Shown here: piece after piece, positions 8,211 to 17,781 of the stretch
How the letters are laid out: every line of letters begins with the position of its first letter
Position numbering within the stretch: the stretch's first letter is position 1
From: Hyphomicrobiales bacterium
Lineage (GTDB): Bacteria > Pseudomonadota > Alphaproteobacteria > Rhizobiales > Rhizobiaceae
Assembly (NCBI GenBank): GCA_900473175.1
Contig: UCKM01000014.1
Span: forward strand, 111,806-175,805
Direction: 5' to 3'
Length of the DNA: 64,000 nt
Notes under the pieces: generated by a model
Seen by the model: only the letters and a program-made list of their open reading frames with translations
What the model was told of the DNA's origin: nothing
Database searches by the model: none
Program-made: the position numbers and the translations under genes

Positions 8211-10511
8211 TCAGTATTCCCGCTTTCTTATAGCATTGACGGTTGCGATACCGCGCAGGCCATCCCTGTTGCCGGTGGCGGCTACGGCTTCGAAAACGCG
8301 CAGGGCATCGGCAACCCGGTTAAGCTTCAAATAGGCATAGCCGCGCAGGATCATGAGATCGTTGCGTTCCGGGGCGATGCGCGCGCGCTGGTCAAGTGCG
8401 AGCAGGGCCTCATTGGGTCTGCCTGCGTTGAACGCCTCGGTAGCGCGGGACGCCAGCAATGCCGTGTCGAGTTCGACCTGCCGCGATGGGACCTGGCGCG
8501 CCTTCGATGCAGCGACCGCTGCCCTGTCAGCGAGCCCGACGCGCAGATAGGCGAGGCTCTGGCCGTAGGCTGCATCGCTGCGCGCCGATTCCGAACGGCT
8601 GAGGAGCCCCCGCTCGAAGGCCGCAGCAGCCTCCAGCGGCCGATTGATGTCCATCAAACACCATCCCCGCGTGAGTGCGCTTTCCGGCGACAGCACCTGG
8701 GGATTGATCGTGGTCGTACAGCCCGTCGGTGCCCGTGGGCCGGCGTTACCCGCTGGTCTTCGCGGGCGCTCGCGGCTCGGTGGCGGGGCCCGTTGAACCT
8801 GCAGTTCCTGCGCCTGCCGATACTGGGGCTGGCTGGCCTGCGTGCGCGCAATCGTCTCGGCAACCTGATCTGCGAGTGTGGGCCGTAATGGCGTGGACGA
8901 AATCGCTGGATTGGCCGGGCCCGGCGAGCTGGTCACCGGTTGCAATGGCAAGGGTTGCAACGTCGCCGCGCCCGGCGTGCCAAAAAGTTCGGGCGAGGGG
9001 ACAAGCCCACGCTGGCGTGTATTGCGCTCTTCACCAAGGCGGGCAATTCGTTCCGAGCGTCCGGCCCAGCGGCGCTGGATCGCGGCGACACCCGTCGCGT
9101 CGCCAAGCTGCTGGCGGGTCAGGACGAGACCATAGGATGAGGGCTCATCGTCCGGCTTCCACTGCAAGGCGGTTGAAAACCAGCCTGATGCAGTTTCGAA
9201 CTGGTTGAGCAGATAAGCATACCAGCCGAGCTGTTGCGCGGCATTGGCATCCTTGGCCTTGGCGACTTCCGGGACCATTCGCTGCAGGATTGCGGCCGGT
9301 ATTTCGACAGGAGGGTCCTGCGCTAAAAGGTTGGCGACCGCGGCCATATAGACCGCGCGTGTACCATCCGAGCTGTCACGCCATGCATAGACCGTCGCTT
9401 CGGCTTCCGCCGGACGCTTTTGCGCGATCATGGCAAGGGCCAGCCCCTGCGCCGCGGATGCCGAATTTTCCCGCTCATGCGATAGCTTGAACCATTTTTC
9501 CGCAGCGGAAACATCATTGCGGCGCAAATAATACCAGCCGAGGATCAACGGGTCGGAAGGCTCGGTGCCATCGTTCGCAAGTTTTTCGACGCGGCTGAGA
9601 TCGGCTGGCGGCACGACCAGCTTGGGATCAGTTCCGGCGTCAGCGACGGCCTTGCGCGCCAGGTCGTTGCGAATGGAATCGAATTCCTTACCGCCATCCG
9701 GCGTTGATTTTTCCCTGGCGAGCAATGCGTCGAGATCGGCCCGCGGCAGCAGCGGCAGCGCCTTCTGCACCGTTGCCAGCCGCTCTTCGGGCTTCGTGCA
9801 ATTGTCGAGTATATAGGCGTAAGCATCCTTCGCGCGTGCGGTCCGGTCGGTCTTGGCGAAGGCCTCCGCGACGCGCCACAACACGTCCACGTCGCTACAG
9901 GTCAGAAGGCTGGTATTGGACGAACCAATGCGAATGACGGTGTCATATTGCTTGAGATTCGAGGCATTGATCAGCTGGTCGCGCGATTCCGCGACGGCGA
10001 GCCGGTCCATGAGATCTGCCGGGGGTTTCCAGCCCGGCTCGGCGGTCTGCCGATCGCCAATAGCCTTGCGCAATTCCGGCAGCTTACCCGCCGCAAAGAG
10101 CTTCCACATCGCATCAAGCGCCGGGTCTGTCTGCGGAGCTATGGCCGTCGGATCGGCCGGCGGCGTCCAGCCCGGATAGAGCGCGCGCAGGCGGGCGATT
10201 TCGGCCTCAAGCCGGCGTTTGTCGCCCTGGCGGGCAAAGTAGCGCAGTGCGGTCTCATCCACCTTCGGCGGCGGGGTCGTCGTGGCGGGCGCAGGCGGGG
10301 TGGGTGCGGGCGTTTTCGGCGACCGCCCGGACTGGGCAACCTCATATTCGTCGTTGGCCTTGGCCGGATAAAGATCAACATCCGCGGCAAGGGACGTCGA
10401 GCGAACAGAGCCGTTTGCCGCGGTGAAGACAGGTATATAGCCCTGTTTGATAGCAATTCCGCCGGCAATTGCGGCAATGATCGGAGCGATGATGAGCGTC
10501 GACTTCTTCAT
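8211..10511 (-). CDS. bcsK: TPR-rich cellulose biosynthesis protein BcsK
   Basis: A 766-residue protein with one N-terminal membrane anchor (residues 4-24, LIIAPIIAAIAGGIAIKQG), a proline-rich linker (TPAPTPPAPATTTPPPK) and many degenerate TPR repeats up to the C-terminus, for example EPSDPLILGWYYLRRNDVSA and PNEALLALDQRARIAPERND. There is no outer-membrane beta-barrel of BcsC type. I use the ATG at 10511, which overlaps the bcsZ stop (ATGA); upstream codons are out of context. As the last gene of bcsN-A-B-Z-K it matches the type III operon of Agrobacterium-like bacteria, where BcsK stands in for the BcsC TPR region. Its exact role is unproven. Confidence 0.8.
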   Translation of the reverse strand: MKKSTLIIAPIIAAIAGGIAIKQGYIPVFTAANGSVRSTSLAADVDLYPAKANDEYEVAQSGRSPKTPAPTPPAPATTTPPPKVDETALRYFARQGDKRRLEAEIARLRALYPGWTPPADPTAIAPQTDPALDAMWKLFAAGKLPELRKAIGDRQTAEPGWKPPADLMDRLAVAESRDQLINASNLKQYDTVIRIGSSNTSLLTCSDVDVLWRVAEAFAKTDRTARAKDAYAYILDNCTKPEERLATVQKALPLLPRADLDALLAREKSTPDGGKEFDSIRNDLARKAVADAGTDPKLVVPPADLSRVEKLANDGTEPSDPLILGWYYLRRNDVSAAEKWFKLSHERENSASAAQGLALAMIAQKRPAEAEATVYAWRDSSDGTRAVYMAAVANLLAQDPPVEIPAAILQRMVPEVAKAKDANAAQQLGWYAYLLNQFETASGWFSTALQWKPDDEPSSYGLVLTRQQLGDATGVAAIQRRWAGRSERIARLGEERNTRQRGLVPSPELFGTPGAATLQPLPLQPVTSSPGPANPAISSTPLRPTLADQVAETIARTQASQPQYRQAQELQVQRAPPPSRERPRRPAGNAGPRAPTGCTTTINPQVLSPESALTRGWCLMDINRPLEAAAAFERGLLSRSESARSDAAYGQSLAYLRVGLADRAAVAASKARQVPSRQVELDTALLASRATEAFNAGRPNEALLALDQRARIAPERNDLMILRGYAYLKLNRVADALRVFEAVAATGNRDGLRGIATVNAIRKREY

Positions 10512-11560
10512 AGGCATTCCGGATGTTGGCTGTAGGCAAAGGATAGCGACAACAAGTGGAGTGTCGATGGATAATAAAGCGTCGGTTCGAAGGTCTTGAC
10601 CCGATCGGGCAGTTTCTTCCTGTCGAGCACGCAATCGATCAGCGCCGGAATGATCGCGTAGCCCGGATCGGAAAGCGTCGTGGTCGCTGTACCGCTTGGA
10701 ATGTCGATAATGGCGAGATTTGTTCCGTCCGGCGACATGCCTTTGCGAAGCGGACCCAGCCTGGCGCGGTCCGTTACGCCGGCCCTCATCATGTAAAGCG
10801 GAATGCGCAGGGCGTTATACCCGAACTCCGGTGGAAAGCCCTCGGCCGGCCTCAGCCGCGTCTTTGCCGACATCCAGTCAGCCGGCAGCGAGCGTGGTCC
10901 GACGCGCGAGGCGTTAACGAGCCAAAGCCCGTCACTGCCGAGTTTTTTCCAGTCGCTCGATTGGTCAAGCGCCGCGAATTTCGGGAAGGCTTCAAAAATC
11001 CAGTAGGAGAGGTTGATTACCGGGCCATCCTCACGATCGCCTTCAGAAAAGCCTTGGGCCCCGGGAAGCAGCAACAGCCTGTCTTGCCGCTCAATGATGT
11101 TGGATTTGCTCAAGGCCCGCATCATCGTCTCGGCGGTCTCGATAAGATCGTTGCGCCCCCATTGGGAACCGGCAAGCGCCAAGGCATAGGCGATCAATAT
11201 GTCGCCGTCAGAAGCGTTATTGCTGTCGGTCACATGTGGTGTGCTGTTCGGATCCCATTTCCACACCGCCAGCCCGTCATCCCGCAGCAGAAACTCTTTG
11301 CGGGTAAATGACCAGATCAGGTCAAAATCCGCTTTGCTGCCGGCGAGAAAGGCCAGCCAAAGGCCATATCCCTGGCCTTCGCTATGGCTGATATTGCCGT
11401 TTCCGTCATCGATGACCCGGCCGCTTTCATTGACGAAGCGTGCCTTGTAGGCCTGCCAGTCTTGAGGCTTCACCGTTGGCTTCGACGCATTTTGTGCCAT
11501 GACAGGTTCATGCCACGTGAAAGCCGCCAGGAGCAAGAACAACAGGATCCGCCGTTTCAT
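10508..11560 (-). CDS. bcsZ: Cellulose operon endoglucanase, glycoside hydrolase family 8
   Basis: A 350-residue secreted protein. The signal peptide (MKRRILLFLLLAAFTWHEPVMA) ends around residue 22-23. GH8 motifs are SHSEGQGYGLWLA, carrying the catalytic acid Glu, and NNASDGDILIAYAL, with the catalytic Asp region. The enzyme cleaves beta-1,4-glucan in the periplasm and is needed for proper cellulose export in many bacteria. It corresponds to CelC of Agrobacterium. It is translationally coupled on both sides: ATGA overlaps with bcsB at 11557-11560 and with bcsK at 10508-10511. Confidence 0.92.
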   Translation of the reverse strand: MKRRILLFLLLAAFTWHEPVMAQNASKPTVKPQDWQAYKARFVNESGRVIDDGNGNISHSEGQGYGLWLAFLAGSKADFDLIWSFTRKEFLLRDDGLAVWKWDPNSTPHVTDSNNASDGDILIAYALALAGSQWGRNDLIETAETMMRALSKSNIIERQDRLLLLPGAQGFSEGDREDGPVINLSYWIFEAFPKFAALDQSSDWKKLGSDGLWLVNASRVGPRSLPADWMSAKTRLRPAEGFPPEFGYNALRIPLYMMRAGVTDRARLGPLRKGMSPDGTNLAIIDIPSGTATTTLSDPGYAIIPALIDCVLDRKKLPDRVKTFEPTLYYPSTLHLLSLSFAYSQHPECL

Positions 11561-13899
11561 ATGCGCCTCCCCAAATTGGACAGGAGCCGCGATGTCGCAA
11601 TGCCGAGCAGTGCGGAAACGACGATCAGAAGCAGCGAGAATGACAATATGTTGCCCGACAGCCAGTTGGCGATGATCAGGCGCAGATTGGAGAATGTCAG
11701 TGGTTGCGTGGGCATGAACGTGAATTCACCCACGGCCACCTTCTGCATCTCGTCCGTCGCAGCCTTGTAGATCGAGATATGGCCGCCGAGTTTCGACCAC
11801 CGGTCTTGCTGCGTAATCGCGCGAATTCCCAGCAGGAGATGTTCGTCCGTAGCCGAGGTCGCCAGCGTCCAGACGCCATTGCCTGCTGGATTTGGTTTCT
11901 GGGCGACCAGCAATGTCGCCGCCTGCTCCGGCGTATAGGGTTCCTCGCCCCCGGCATGGAAGGTGAAGGACGCCAGCGAAATATTGAAAGTGCGATTCAA
12001 CCAATCGTCGAAGGATGAGATCTGGCCGCGCCAGCCACGTCCGGCCAGGCGTTCACGCCATTGATCGAACTCCGTGCGCGTATCGGCGGCCTCGGCTGCC
12101 GGCTGTACGCCGCGTACGTCGCTCCAGACGGTCCGCGTGTTCTCGTTGATGCCTGTCTGTGTCAGCACCGTCGACTGTATCTGCGGAATGGCACCGACGA
12201 ACAGGGCATTCGAGTTGACCGCCGAATTCGCGGTCGCGCGCGGATCGACCTCAAGCGGCCTGCCCGCCGCGACCGACATGCGCGCAAGCAGGGTGGCTGC
12301 GGCCGAAAGGCTTTTCTCGCCTTCATTGTTAAGCACAACCGGCAAGGGCTTGTCCGAACGGCCATAGGGGTAACTCGTACCGCTCAAACCGGCAAGGTTG
12401 GGCAATGTGCCGATCCGCGCGAACGTGGGCATGACGAATTCCGACGTGTCGAAGAGCGCAAAGCGTGTGACCGTCGAGGCTCCAGCGCCGGGTTCGCACG
12501 CCGCGTCGGACTTTGTATTGAGCACCGCCTCGAGCGTGATCATGTTGGCGCCCGGCCGGAAATGACGCATGGTAAAGTGGATCGGGAAATGCCTCAGGAT
12601 CTCGCCGCCGGCTGTCGTGATGGGAAGCGTCGCGGCGATGTTGTCATTGACATAGATGTTGATCTGACTGCCTGGCAGCACGTCCTCGGAATAGGCGGCA
12701 TCGAGCAGTATCGTCGCTTTGCCGTACTCATTGGCGTAGAAATCGGAAGGGACGCCGATCGCGAACTCGGTGCGCAAGCGCCGTCCGTTGAAATTGCGGG
12801 TTTCGACGCCGAGTTCGTTGAATTTCATTCGCGAGGCCCCGAGCATGAGCGGCACGTCGGGCGAACGCCAGGTCTGCGTCGCCAAGAACGATCGTGGCAC
12901 CGAAACGTCCCGTTTCAATGGATCGACGACACTGGCTACCGCGTTCGTGACCGTTTGCCAGTCTGGTCCGTGCAACCGCAGCACCGAGCCGCCGGTGGCT
13001 GGATCATCGACGAAGGCTGCAAGAGCGGCGCCTGGTGTGATTGGAGTGAACGATCCGGAAATGTCCTGCAGTTCGTCATCCGTACCAAGCAGCACCGTCA
13101 AGGCGCCCGGGGATTGCTCGTTCGGCAAACCGGCCGAGATGTTCACCAATTGATTGGGCATGTTGGCGAGCACCGCCAGTGCTCCGGCAAGGTGCAGCAT
13201 CGGGGCCGTCGCGGCCATCCGGTCAACCGCCGGCACGACGATGTTGAAGGTAGTATTGCCCGAGGCATCGACTCCGACGGCCCGAATGTCATCGATCTTG
13301 CTTAACCGCCTTGCTCCATCGTCAGCAAAGGAAAGGTAGGTTTTCGATGGTATGACCTCGGTCCAAAGCTCATAGGTCGATTGGACCGTGCAATCCGTCC
13401 GGTGCCGAAGACTGGTCGCCATCCTGAAGGTATTGAGACCTGCCTTCAATATTCCTTGCGGAATGTCGACGGTCAGCGTTTTCTGGCCCTCGGATGATTG
13501 TACGGGTTCGGTGATGACCCTGGCATTGTTGATCGCCAACGTCAGCGATGACCACTCCGGCGCAACCACCAGGCTGTTCTGATATGTGAGGCTCAAGGAC
13601 ACGGGAGATGCCGCCTGTTCCTCGGTGATGAAGACCGCCCACGTCTTCTCACCATTCTCCCCGCTGAAGGAGAGGCTGTCTTGCGGGATGATGTAGCGGA
13701 TTGAAGGGCCTCGCGCCGGCGAAGGTTGCGCGACAGCCGGCGCAGTCGTCTGATTTGCCGGCGACGGTGCCTGTTGCTCGGGCGAGGGCTTTGCTGTTCC
13801 CGCAGGCTTTTCCGGCGACATGTCGAACGGCGCGGTCTGCGCGTGCAGGGGCAGCGCCGAAAGGGCCGTCAGCAAACAGGCAGTGAGCAGCCGTTTCAT
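11557..13899 (-). CDS. bcsB: Cellulose synthase regulatory/periplasmic subunit BcsB
   Basis: A 780-residue protein with signal peptide MKRLLTACLLTALSALPLHA and a C-terminal transmembrane helix (NILSFSLLLIVVSALLGIA) that anchors it beside BcsA. The body has the BcsB layout of two carbohydrate-binding-like and two ferredoxin-like modules; recognisable parts are YFSFADDGARR-like strands and GATILLDAAYSEDVLPGSQI-type segments. It guides the nascent glucan through the periplasm. The start is the ATG at 13899, overlapping the bcsA stop by ATGA. An open frame extends further upstream but runs inside bcsA. Confidence 0.93.
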   Translation of the reverse strand: MKRLLTACLLTALSALPLHAQTAPFDMSPEKPAGTAKPSPEQQAPSPANQTTAPAVAQPSPARGPSIRYIIPQDSLSFSGENGEKTWAVFITEEQAASPVSLSLTYQNSLVVAPEWSSLTLAINNARVITEPVQSSEGQKTLTVDIPQGILKAGLNTFRMATSLRHRTDCTVQSTYELWTEVIPSKTYLSFADDGARRLSKIDDIRAVGVDASGNTTFNIVVPAVDRMAATAPMLHLAGALAVLANMPNQLVNISAGLPNEQSPGALTVLLGTDDELQDISGSFTPITPGAALAAFVDDPATGGSVLRLHGPDWQTVTNAVASVVDPLKRDVSVPRSFLATQTWRSPDVPLMLGASRMKFNELGVETRNFNGRRLRTEFAIGVPSDFYANEYGKATILLDAAYSEDVLPGSQINIYVNDNIAATLPITTAGGEILRHFPIHFTMRHFRPGANMITLEAVLNTKSDAACEPGAGASTVTRFALFDTSEFVMPTFARIGTLPNLAGLSGTSYPYGRSDKPLPVVLNNEGEKSLSAAATLLARMSVAAGRPLEVDPRATANSAVNSNALFVGAIPQIQSTVLTQTGINENTRTVWSDVRGVQPAAEAADTRTEFDQWRERLAGRGWRGQISSFDDWLNRTFNISLASFTFHAGGEEPYTPEQAATLLVAQKPNPAGNGVWTLATSATDEHLLLGIRAITQQDRWSKLGGHISIYKAATDEMQKVAVGEFTFMPTQPLTFSNLRLIIANWLSGNILSFSLLLIVVSALLGIATSRLLSNLGRRI

Positions 13900-16076
13900 C
13901 AAGAACGCTCCCATTCCGTCTTGTCCCTGCCCGTAAGCCGCCTGAAAAGATAGGCCAATCCGCGATAGGTCTGGAACATGGAGACACCGAAGAACCAGAT
14001 GGTCCCCTTGATCAGTCCCGGATTGCCCCGCCGGTCGAGCTGGAATTTGCTCCACTGGGCGGAATTGGCAAAGACGAGGTCGGCGATCAGCGAATGATCC
14101 GACGGTTCATCGGGCATGAACATGCAACCGACTGACGTTTCGCCCGCCTGCTTGCGCACGTTGCGCACCTGCACCGGAAGATCGCCCATCATGCCGCTTG
14201 CGGAGACCTTGAAGCGGACATCGGAAATCATGTCCACGGACAGTTGCCCGGAGAGGTCACCCAGCAGCTGGACGCGAATGCCATTCACCGATGCGTCATC
14301 GATGGTCCCTTGAATCCATGTCTTGTCGATCCTGAATTCGCAGCGCCTGCTTACCTTGACGCGCCGGGAGGGCCGCTTGTCGCCACGCTCGGAAACCACA
14401 CCGAGAGCGCACCCGGCAAAGATCAGATTGAGCAGATTCCAGCCGCCAACGACCAGTGTGACGTCCGCTTTGTAGGGCTCGGTATAAATACGGTAAACCG
14501 TCACGCCGACGCCGACGAGCAACACCAGGAATATGACGAAGAATGGGGTGGCAAGTTCCGACAGCCGGCTGCGATCGATGCGCTCATCCTTCGCGGTCAC
14601 CTTGAAGGTCGGTTTGCGCGGATTGAGCACGACGGAAATCACCGCCGGGAGAAGATGGACCGTCTGCACATATTCATAGAGTTCGGAGATCCAGGGCCAT
14701 CGGAAGGCGCCATAAAGGTAATTCTGCATCATCAGGTTAACGATCATGTAGATGAGCGTATAGGCGAGGAATTCGCCGCCGGATGCCGTGAAGATTTCAA
14801 GCCCGAAGAACAGGTAGAAGAGGGGGGCGATGAGGAATATGGCGCGCGGGAAGGGGAACAGCCAGAACAGGGTCGATGATAGATAGCAAAGGCGCTGCGG
14901 CAGGGTGAGCCCGCCATTGAATAGCGGAAACCGGAAGCGCAGAATCTGCATCATGCCTTGCGCCCAACGGCTTCTCTGCCCGATAAAGCTGGCGAATGTC
15001 GCAGGCTGGAGGCCCGCAATGAGCGGCTTGTCCAGATAGATGCTGTTCCAGCCGCGCGAATGCAGCGCGATTGCCGTCTCGCAATCCTCAGTGATGCTGA
15101 TGCCGCTGAAGCCCCCCGTGACGTTGAGGGCTTCCCGGCGCAATACGGCAGCCGATCCGCAGAAGAAGGCAGCGTTCCATTTGTCGAGACCGCGCTGGAT
15201 AATGCCATAGAACATCTCGTTCTCGGACGGCATTTGCTCGAATGTCCGCAGATTGCGTTCAAGCGGATCCGGATTGAGGAAGAAGTGCGGCGTTTGCACG
15301 AGGAAGAGTTTTTCGTCCTCATCGAAATAGCCGACGGTCTCAAGCAGAAAATCCCGCGTCGGCGCGTGATCGGCGTCGAAGACCGCGATCAGGTCCCCGG
15401 TCGATTGCTCAAGACCATTGTTGAGATTGCCGGCCTTTGCATGAACATTCTTCTCGCGGGTCAGGTAGTTGACGTCGAGCGCCTGGCACAGGGCGGTGAG
15501 ATCCCGGTTGCGCTTATCGGCAATATGAGCTTCGACGATCTTTTCTGCGTTACGTTTTTGCAGGGTACCGCCGTCGTCGAGTATCCAGACTGTTAGCTTG
15601 TCGGCCGGGTAATCCATCGCCTTTGCCGCCGCCATCGTATTGGCGAGCAGTTCGATATCTTCATTATAGGTCGGAATAAATACATCGACGCTCGGCAGAT
15701 GGCCGCGGGTCGCCGGGCGCGATGTGCGGTGGGGCAGGGGCATGGCCACGACAAACAGGCTGAGCGCCAGCATCATCACGCTGTAGAGCTCGGCCAGATA
15801 CAACAGGAAACCGGGGATGAAATTTTCAAGCTGGTTGATCGGCGGCAGCGTGCTCGTCGTTCGCCAGTAGACATAGCGCATCACGATCGCCGTGCCAAAG
15901 GCGAGCGCGATCAAGCGCCAGATACCGCCCGCTTTCAACGTCTTCAGAACCATCATCATGAACAGCACTGTCGCGCCGGCGATCAGCTGCGTTTGCAGAT
16001 TGACTGGCAACGTGACCAGCAGCAGCACGCAAACGGACATGAACAGCCAGATGACGATGATACCGAACCTACGCAT
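13899..16076 (-). CDS. bcsA: Cellulose synthase catalytic subunit (UDP-forming), c-di-GMP activated
   Basis: A 725-residue inner-membrane family 2 glycosyltransferase that polymerises UDP-glucose into beta-1,4-glucan. The D,D,D,QxxRW signature is present: ILDDGG, FDADHAP (DxD), ITEDCET (TED) and QRSRWAQGMMQ. About four hydrophobic segments precede the GT domain and four follow. The C-terminal PilZ domain has SRRCEFR (RxxxR) and DASVNGIRV (DxSxxG), so c-di-GMP binding is expected. It is the second gene of the operon after bcsN and overlaps bcsB (ATGA). Length is shorter than enterobacterial BcsA and typical of rhizobia. Confidence 0.96.
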   Translation of the reverse strand: MRRFGIIVIWLFMSVCVLLLVTLPVNLQTQLIAGATVLFMMMVLKTLKAGGIWRLIALAFGTAIVMRYVYWRTTSTLPPINQLENFIPGFLLYLAELYSVMMLALSLFVVAMPLPHRTSRPATRGHLPSVDVFIPTYNEDIELLANTMAAAKAMDYPADKLTVWILDDGGTLQKRNAEKIVEAHIADKRNRDLTALCQALDVNYLTREKNVHAKAGNLNNGLEQSTGDLIAVFDADHAPTRDFLLETVGYFDEDEKLFLVQTPHFFLNPDPLERNLRTFEQMPSENEMFYGIIQRGLDKWNAAFFCGSAAVLRREALNVTGGFSGISITEDCETAIALHSRGWNSIYLDKPLIAGLQPATFASFIGQRSRWAQGMMQILRFRFPLFNGGLTLPQRLCYLSSTLFWLFPFPRAIFLIAPLFYLFFGLEIFTASGGEFLAYTLIYMIVNLMMQNYLYGAFRWPWISELYEYVQTVHLLPAVISVVLNPRKPTFKVTAKDERIDRSRLSELATPFFVIFLVLLVGVGVTVYRIYTEPYKADVTLVVGGWNLLNLIFAGCALGVVSERGDKRPSRRVKVSRRCEFRIDKTWIQGTIDDASVNGIRVQLLGDLSGQLSVDMISDVRFKVSASGMMGDLPVQVRNVRKQAGETSVGCMFMPDEPSDHSLIADLVFANSAQWSKFQLDRRGNPGLIKGTIWFFGVSMFQTYRGLAYLFRRLTGRDKTEWERS

Positions 16077-16200
16077 GGATATCCGCGGTGGTCAGGTGAA
16101 GGGCAGGCGAAGCGTTCATCTTGTTTCCTCATTGCGAGAGCTTGTTGCAGGGCCGCGTGCGTTTTCTCCTTGCGAGGTCGTTGCCTCAAGTGCTGCCGGT

Positions 16201-17166
16201 TTACTGCTGCCCGCCGACCGGAGGTGTCGGCACCAGAACGGGGTTGGTTGTGTTGGCCGGTCTGACAGCAGCGCCTGGAACGGCGGGCAAAGTGCCGACC
16301 GGCGGGTTGGGCGTCGTGTCGGGCGACCCTGGAGGTGGCGGAACAAGAGGTCCGATCGGTGCCGGTCTTGGCATCCTCGCCGGTGTTACGGGCGAAACCG
16401 GAGCAGCTGCGCGTCGCTGAGCCTGCGGGCGCGCCTGTGGCTGCTGTGGCGGCGGCATCAAGGCTGCGGACGGTGGCAGACCTGGTCCCGCCGGATAAAC
16501 ATCCGGTCCGGGCCGACCAAGGTTTGCGGGAGGACCCGGCGGCTCGCCATAGGGATTCCAGCTATAATCGTTGAAAGCAGCGTTGATGCTGAAGCCATAC
16601 ATGAAGGCGAGGAGCTGTTCCTCATTCAACCGTGCATCGCAAAGGCGCAGCCTGACCTGGATCGATCCTCTGCCCGTCAGCCAGCGCGACTGGCTTTCGC
16701 CTGGACGGATCCGCTGCCAGGCATAGATACAGGTATCGCCCGAACTGGACCGTCCTGACGCAAAACCAAACGGTCCGTAGCGGTTCTGAACGTAATTGGG
16801 CGAGCGATGCATCGCAATGCCAGGAAGCGTGCCACGCAGTTCGCGGGAAATGTCGGTGACGCCAAGCTGGGAATCGCGCAGCGTGTCACCGCCCGACAGA
16901 TTGGCTTTTACCGGACCGAAGAACTGCACCCGCAACACGTTCTGGCCCGGCGTCCGGGCGGAGGTGCTGAGCAGGATCTCCTGCTGGATGGCATTGTTGT
17001 AGGGACGTTCGATCACGCTGACGATGGTCGGGCCACCCGGCGGTGGCAGCGCATAGGCCGCGCTTGCGTCCACGGTGCGTGTCGACGCCAATATCTGAGG
17101 CGGACCGCCCGACGCACAACCGGCCAGCAAAGAGAGCAGCGTCAGACAAGAAGCCCTGTTAAGCAT
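16201..17166 (-). CDS. bcsN: Cellulose biosynthesis lipoprotein BcsN
   Basis: A 321-residue protein. The N-terminus CLTLLSLLAGCASGG carries a lipobox with Cys17, so it is probably a lipoprotein. Residues 23-215 form the BcsN domain; recognisable parts are RPYNNAIQQEILLSTSART and RYGPFGFASGRSS. The last 100 residues are extremely rich in Pro, Ala and Gln and are probably extended. BcsN occurs only in alphaproteobacterial type III cellulose operons; its function is not established. It is the first gene of the operon, 124 bp ahead of bcsA. Confidence 0.85.
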   Translation of the reverse strand: MLNRASCLTLLSLLAGCASGGPPQILASTRTVDASAAYALPPPGGPTIVSVIERPYNNAIQQEILLSTSARTPGQNVLRVQFFGPVKANLSGGDTLRDSQLGVTDISRELRGTLPGIAMHRSPNYVQNRYGPFGFASGRSSSGDTCIYAWQRIRPGESQSRWLTGRGSIQVRLRLCDARLNEEQLLAFMYGFSINAAFNDYSWNPYGEPPGPPANLGRPGPDVYPAGPGLPPSAALMPPPQQPQARPQAQRRAAAPVSPVTPARMPRPAPIGPLVPPPPGSPDTTPNPPVGTLPAVPGAAVRPANTTNPVLVPTPPVGGQQ

Positions 17167-17781
17167 TCAAAAACAACTAAGTCATTGAACCGATTCGCGC
17201 AAAGGTTGCCGGTCAAATTACTTTCAGGAGGTTCCAGATTATTTGGACGTGTGTCCGCAGGGTAACTGCCTTTAGACTTATGGAACCTCAATGGCTCGAA
17301 ATGTGCTAGCTGACACGACGCTGCATATTTGCCGCTTGCAGCATGGTCTGTCGCCGCCTGTAATGCCGGAGGCTTTTTCTGGTGATACCAGATTGGTAGG
17401 TCGACGGAGAGACAATCCGTTCGAATACAACTTGCCACCCTTTAGGTCGCGATGGAAACGCCTCTTGCCTCTTGCAAGCTCTGAAAACGGTCGTCACGAC
17501 CCGCCCTTGAGTTCCATAATTTACGTTATCCAGCTTTCGAAGCACAAATGGAGAACGTCGGTTGTATGATGAAGGTCCGCTAATGGGATGGACCGGCTGC
17601 GTCCCCTCGGTGGTAGTCTGCAAGACGATCACCACAACCCGGAGAAGCAGCCATGGAACCTGCCCTGGCGACGGAAAGCCATGGGCTGACCAGCGGACGC
17701 CGTTGTGTCATCCCATCGGCATCTCGCGTCGAGCCCATCTTGCCGCGCTCGCCCTTGTCACCGTCGCCGCTTTTGCTTCGA
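17167..17781. other. 615 bp intergenic region upstream of the cellulose operon
   Basis: No convincing gene on either strand; the longest frames (around 100 codons) show no family features and have poor composition. It must hold the bcsN promoter on the minus strand and the end of the anti-sigma transcript. Small structures are GGTCGT-C-ACGACC (near 17490) and two tandem GCCTCTT units (near 17460). I see no EcfG consensus here. Confidence 0.5.

Noticed and set aside
12061..13305. 414-codon open frame on the plus strand over bcsB
   Set aside because: It is antisense to bcsB, with arginine-rich and repetitive composition and no motif.
17338..17400. Terminator-like GCCT...AGGC followed by TTTTT
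   Set aside because: The stem is only four base pairs and there is no gene ending upstream of it on the plus strand.
17291..17569. 92-codon plus-strand frame in the gap before bcsN
   Set aside because: No family pattern, no binding site, and codon use unlike nearby genes.
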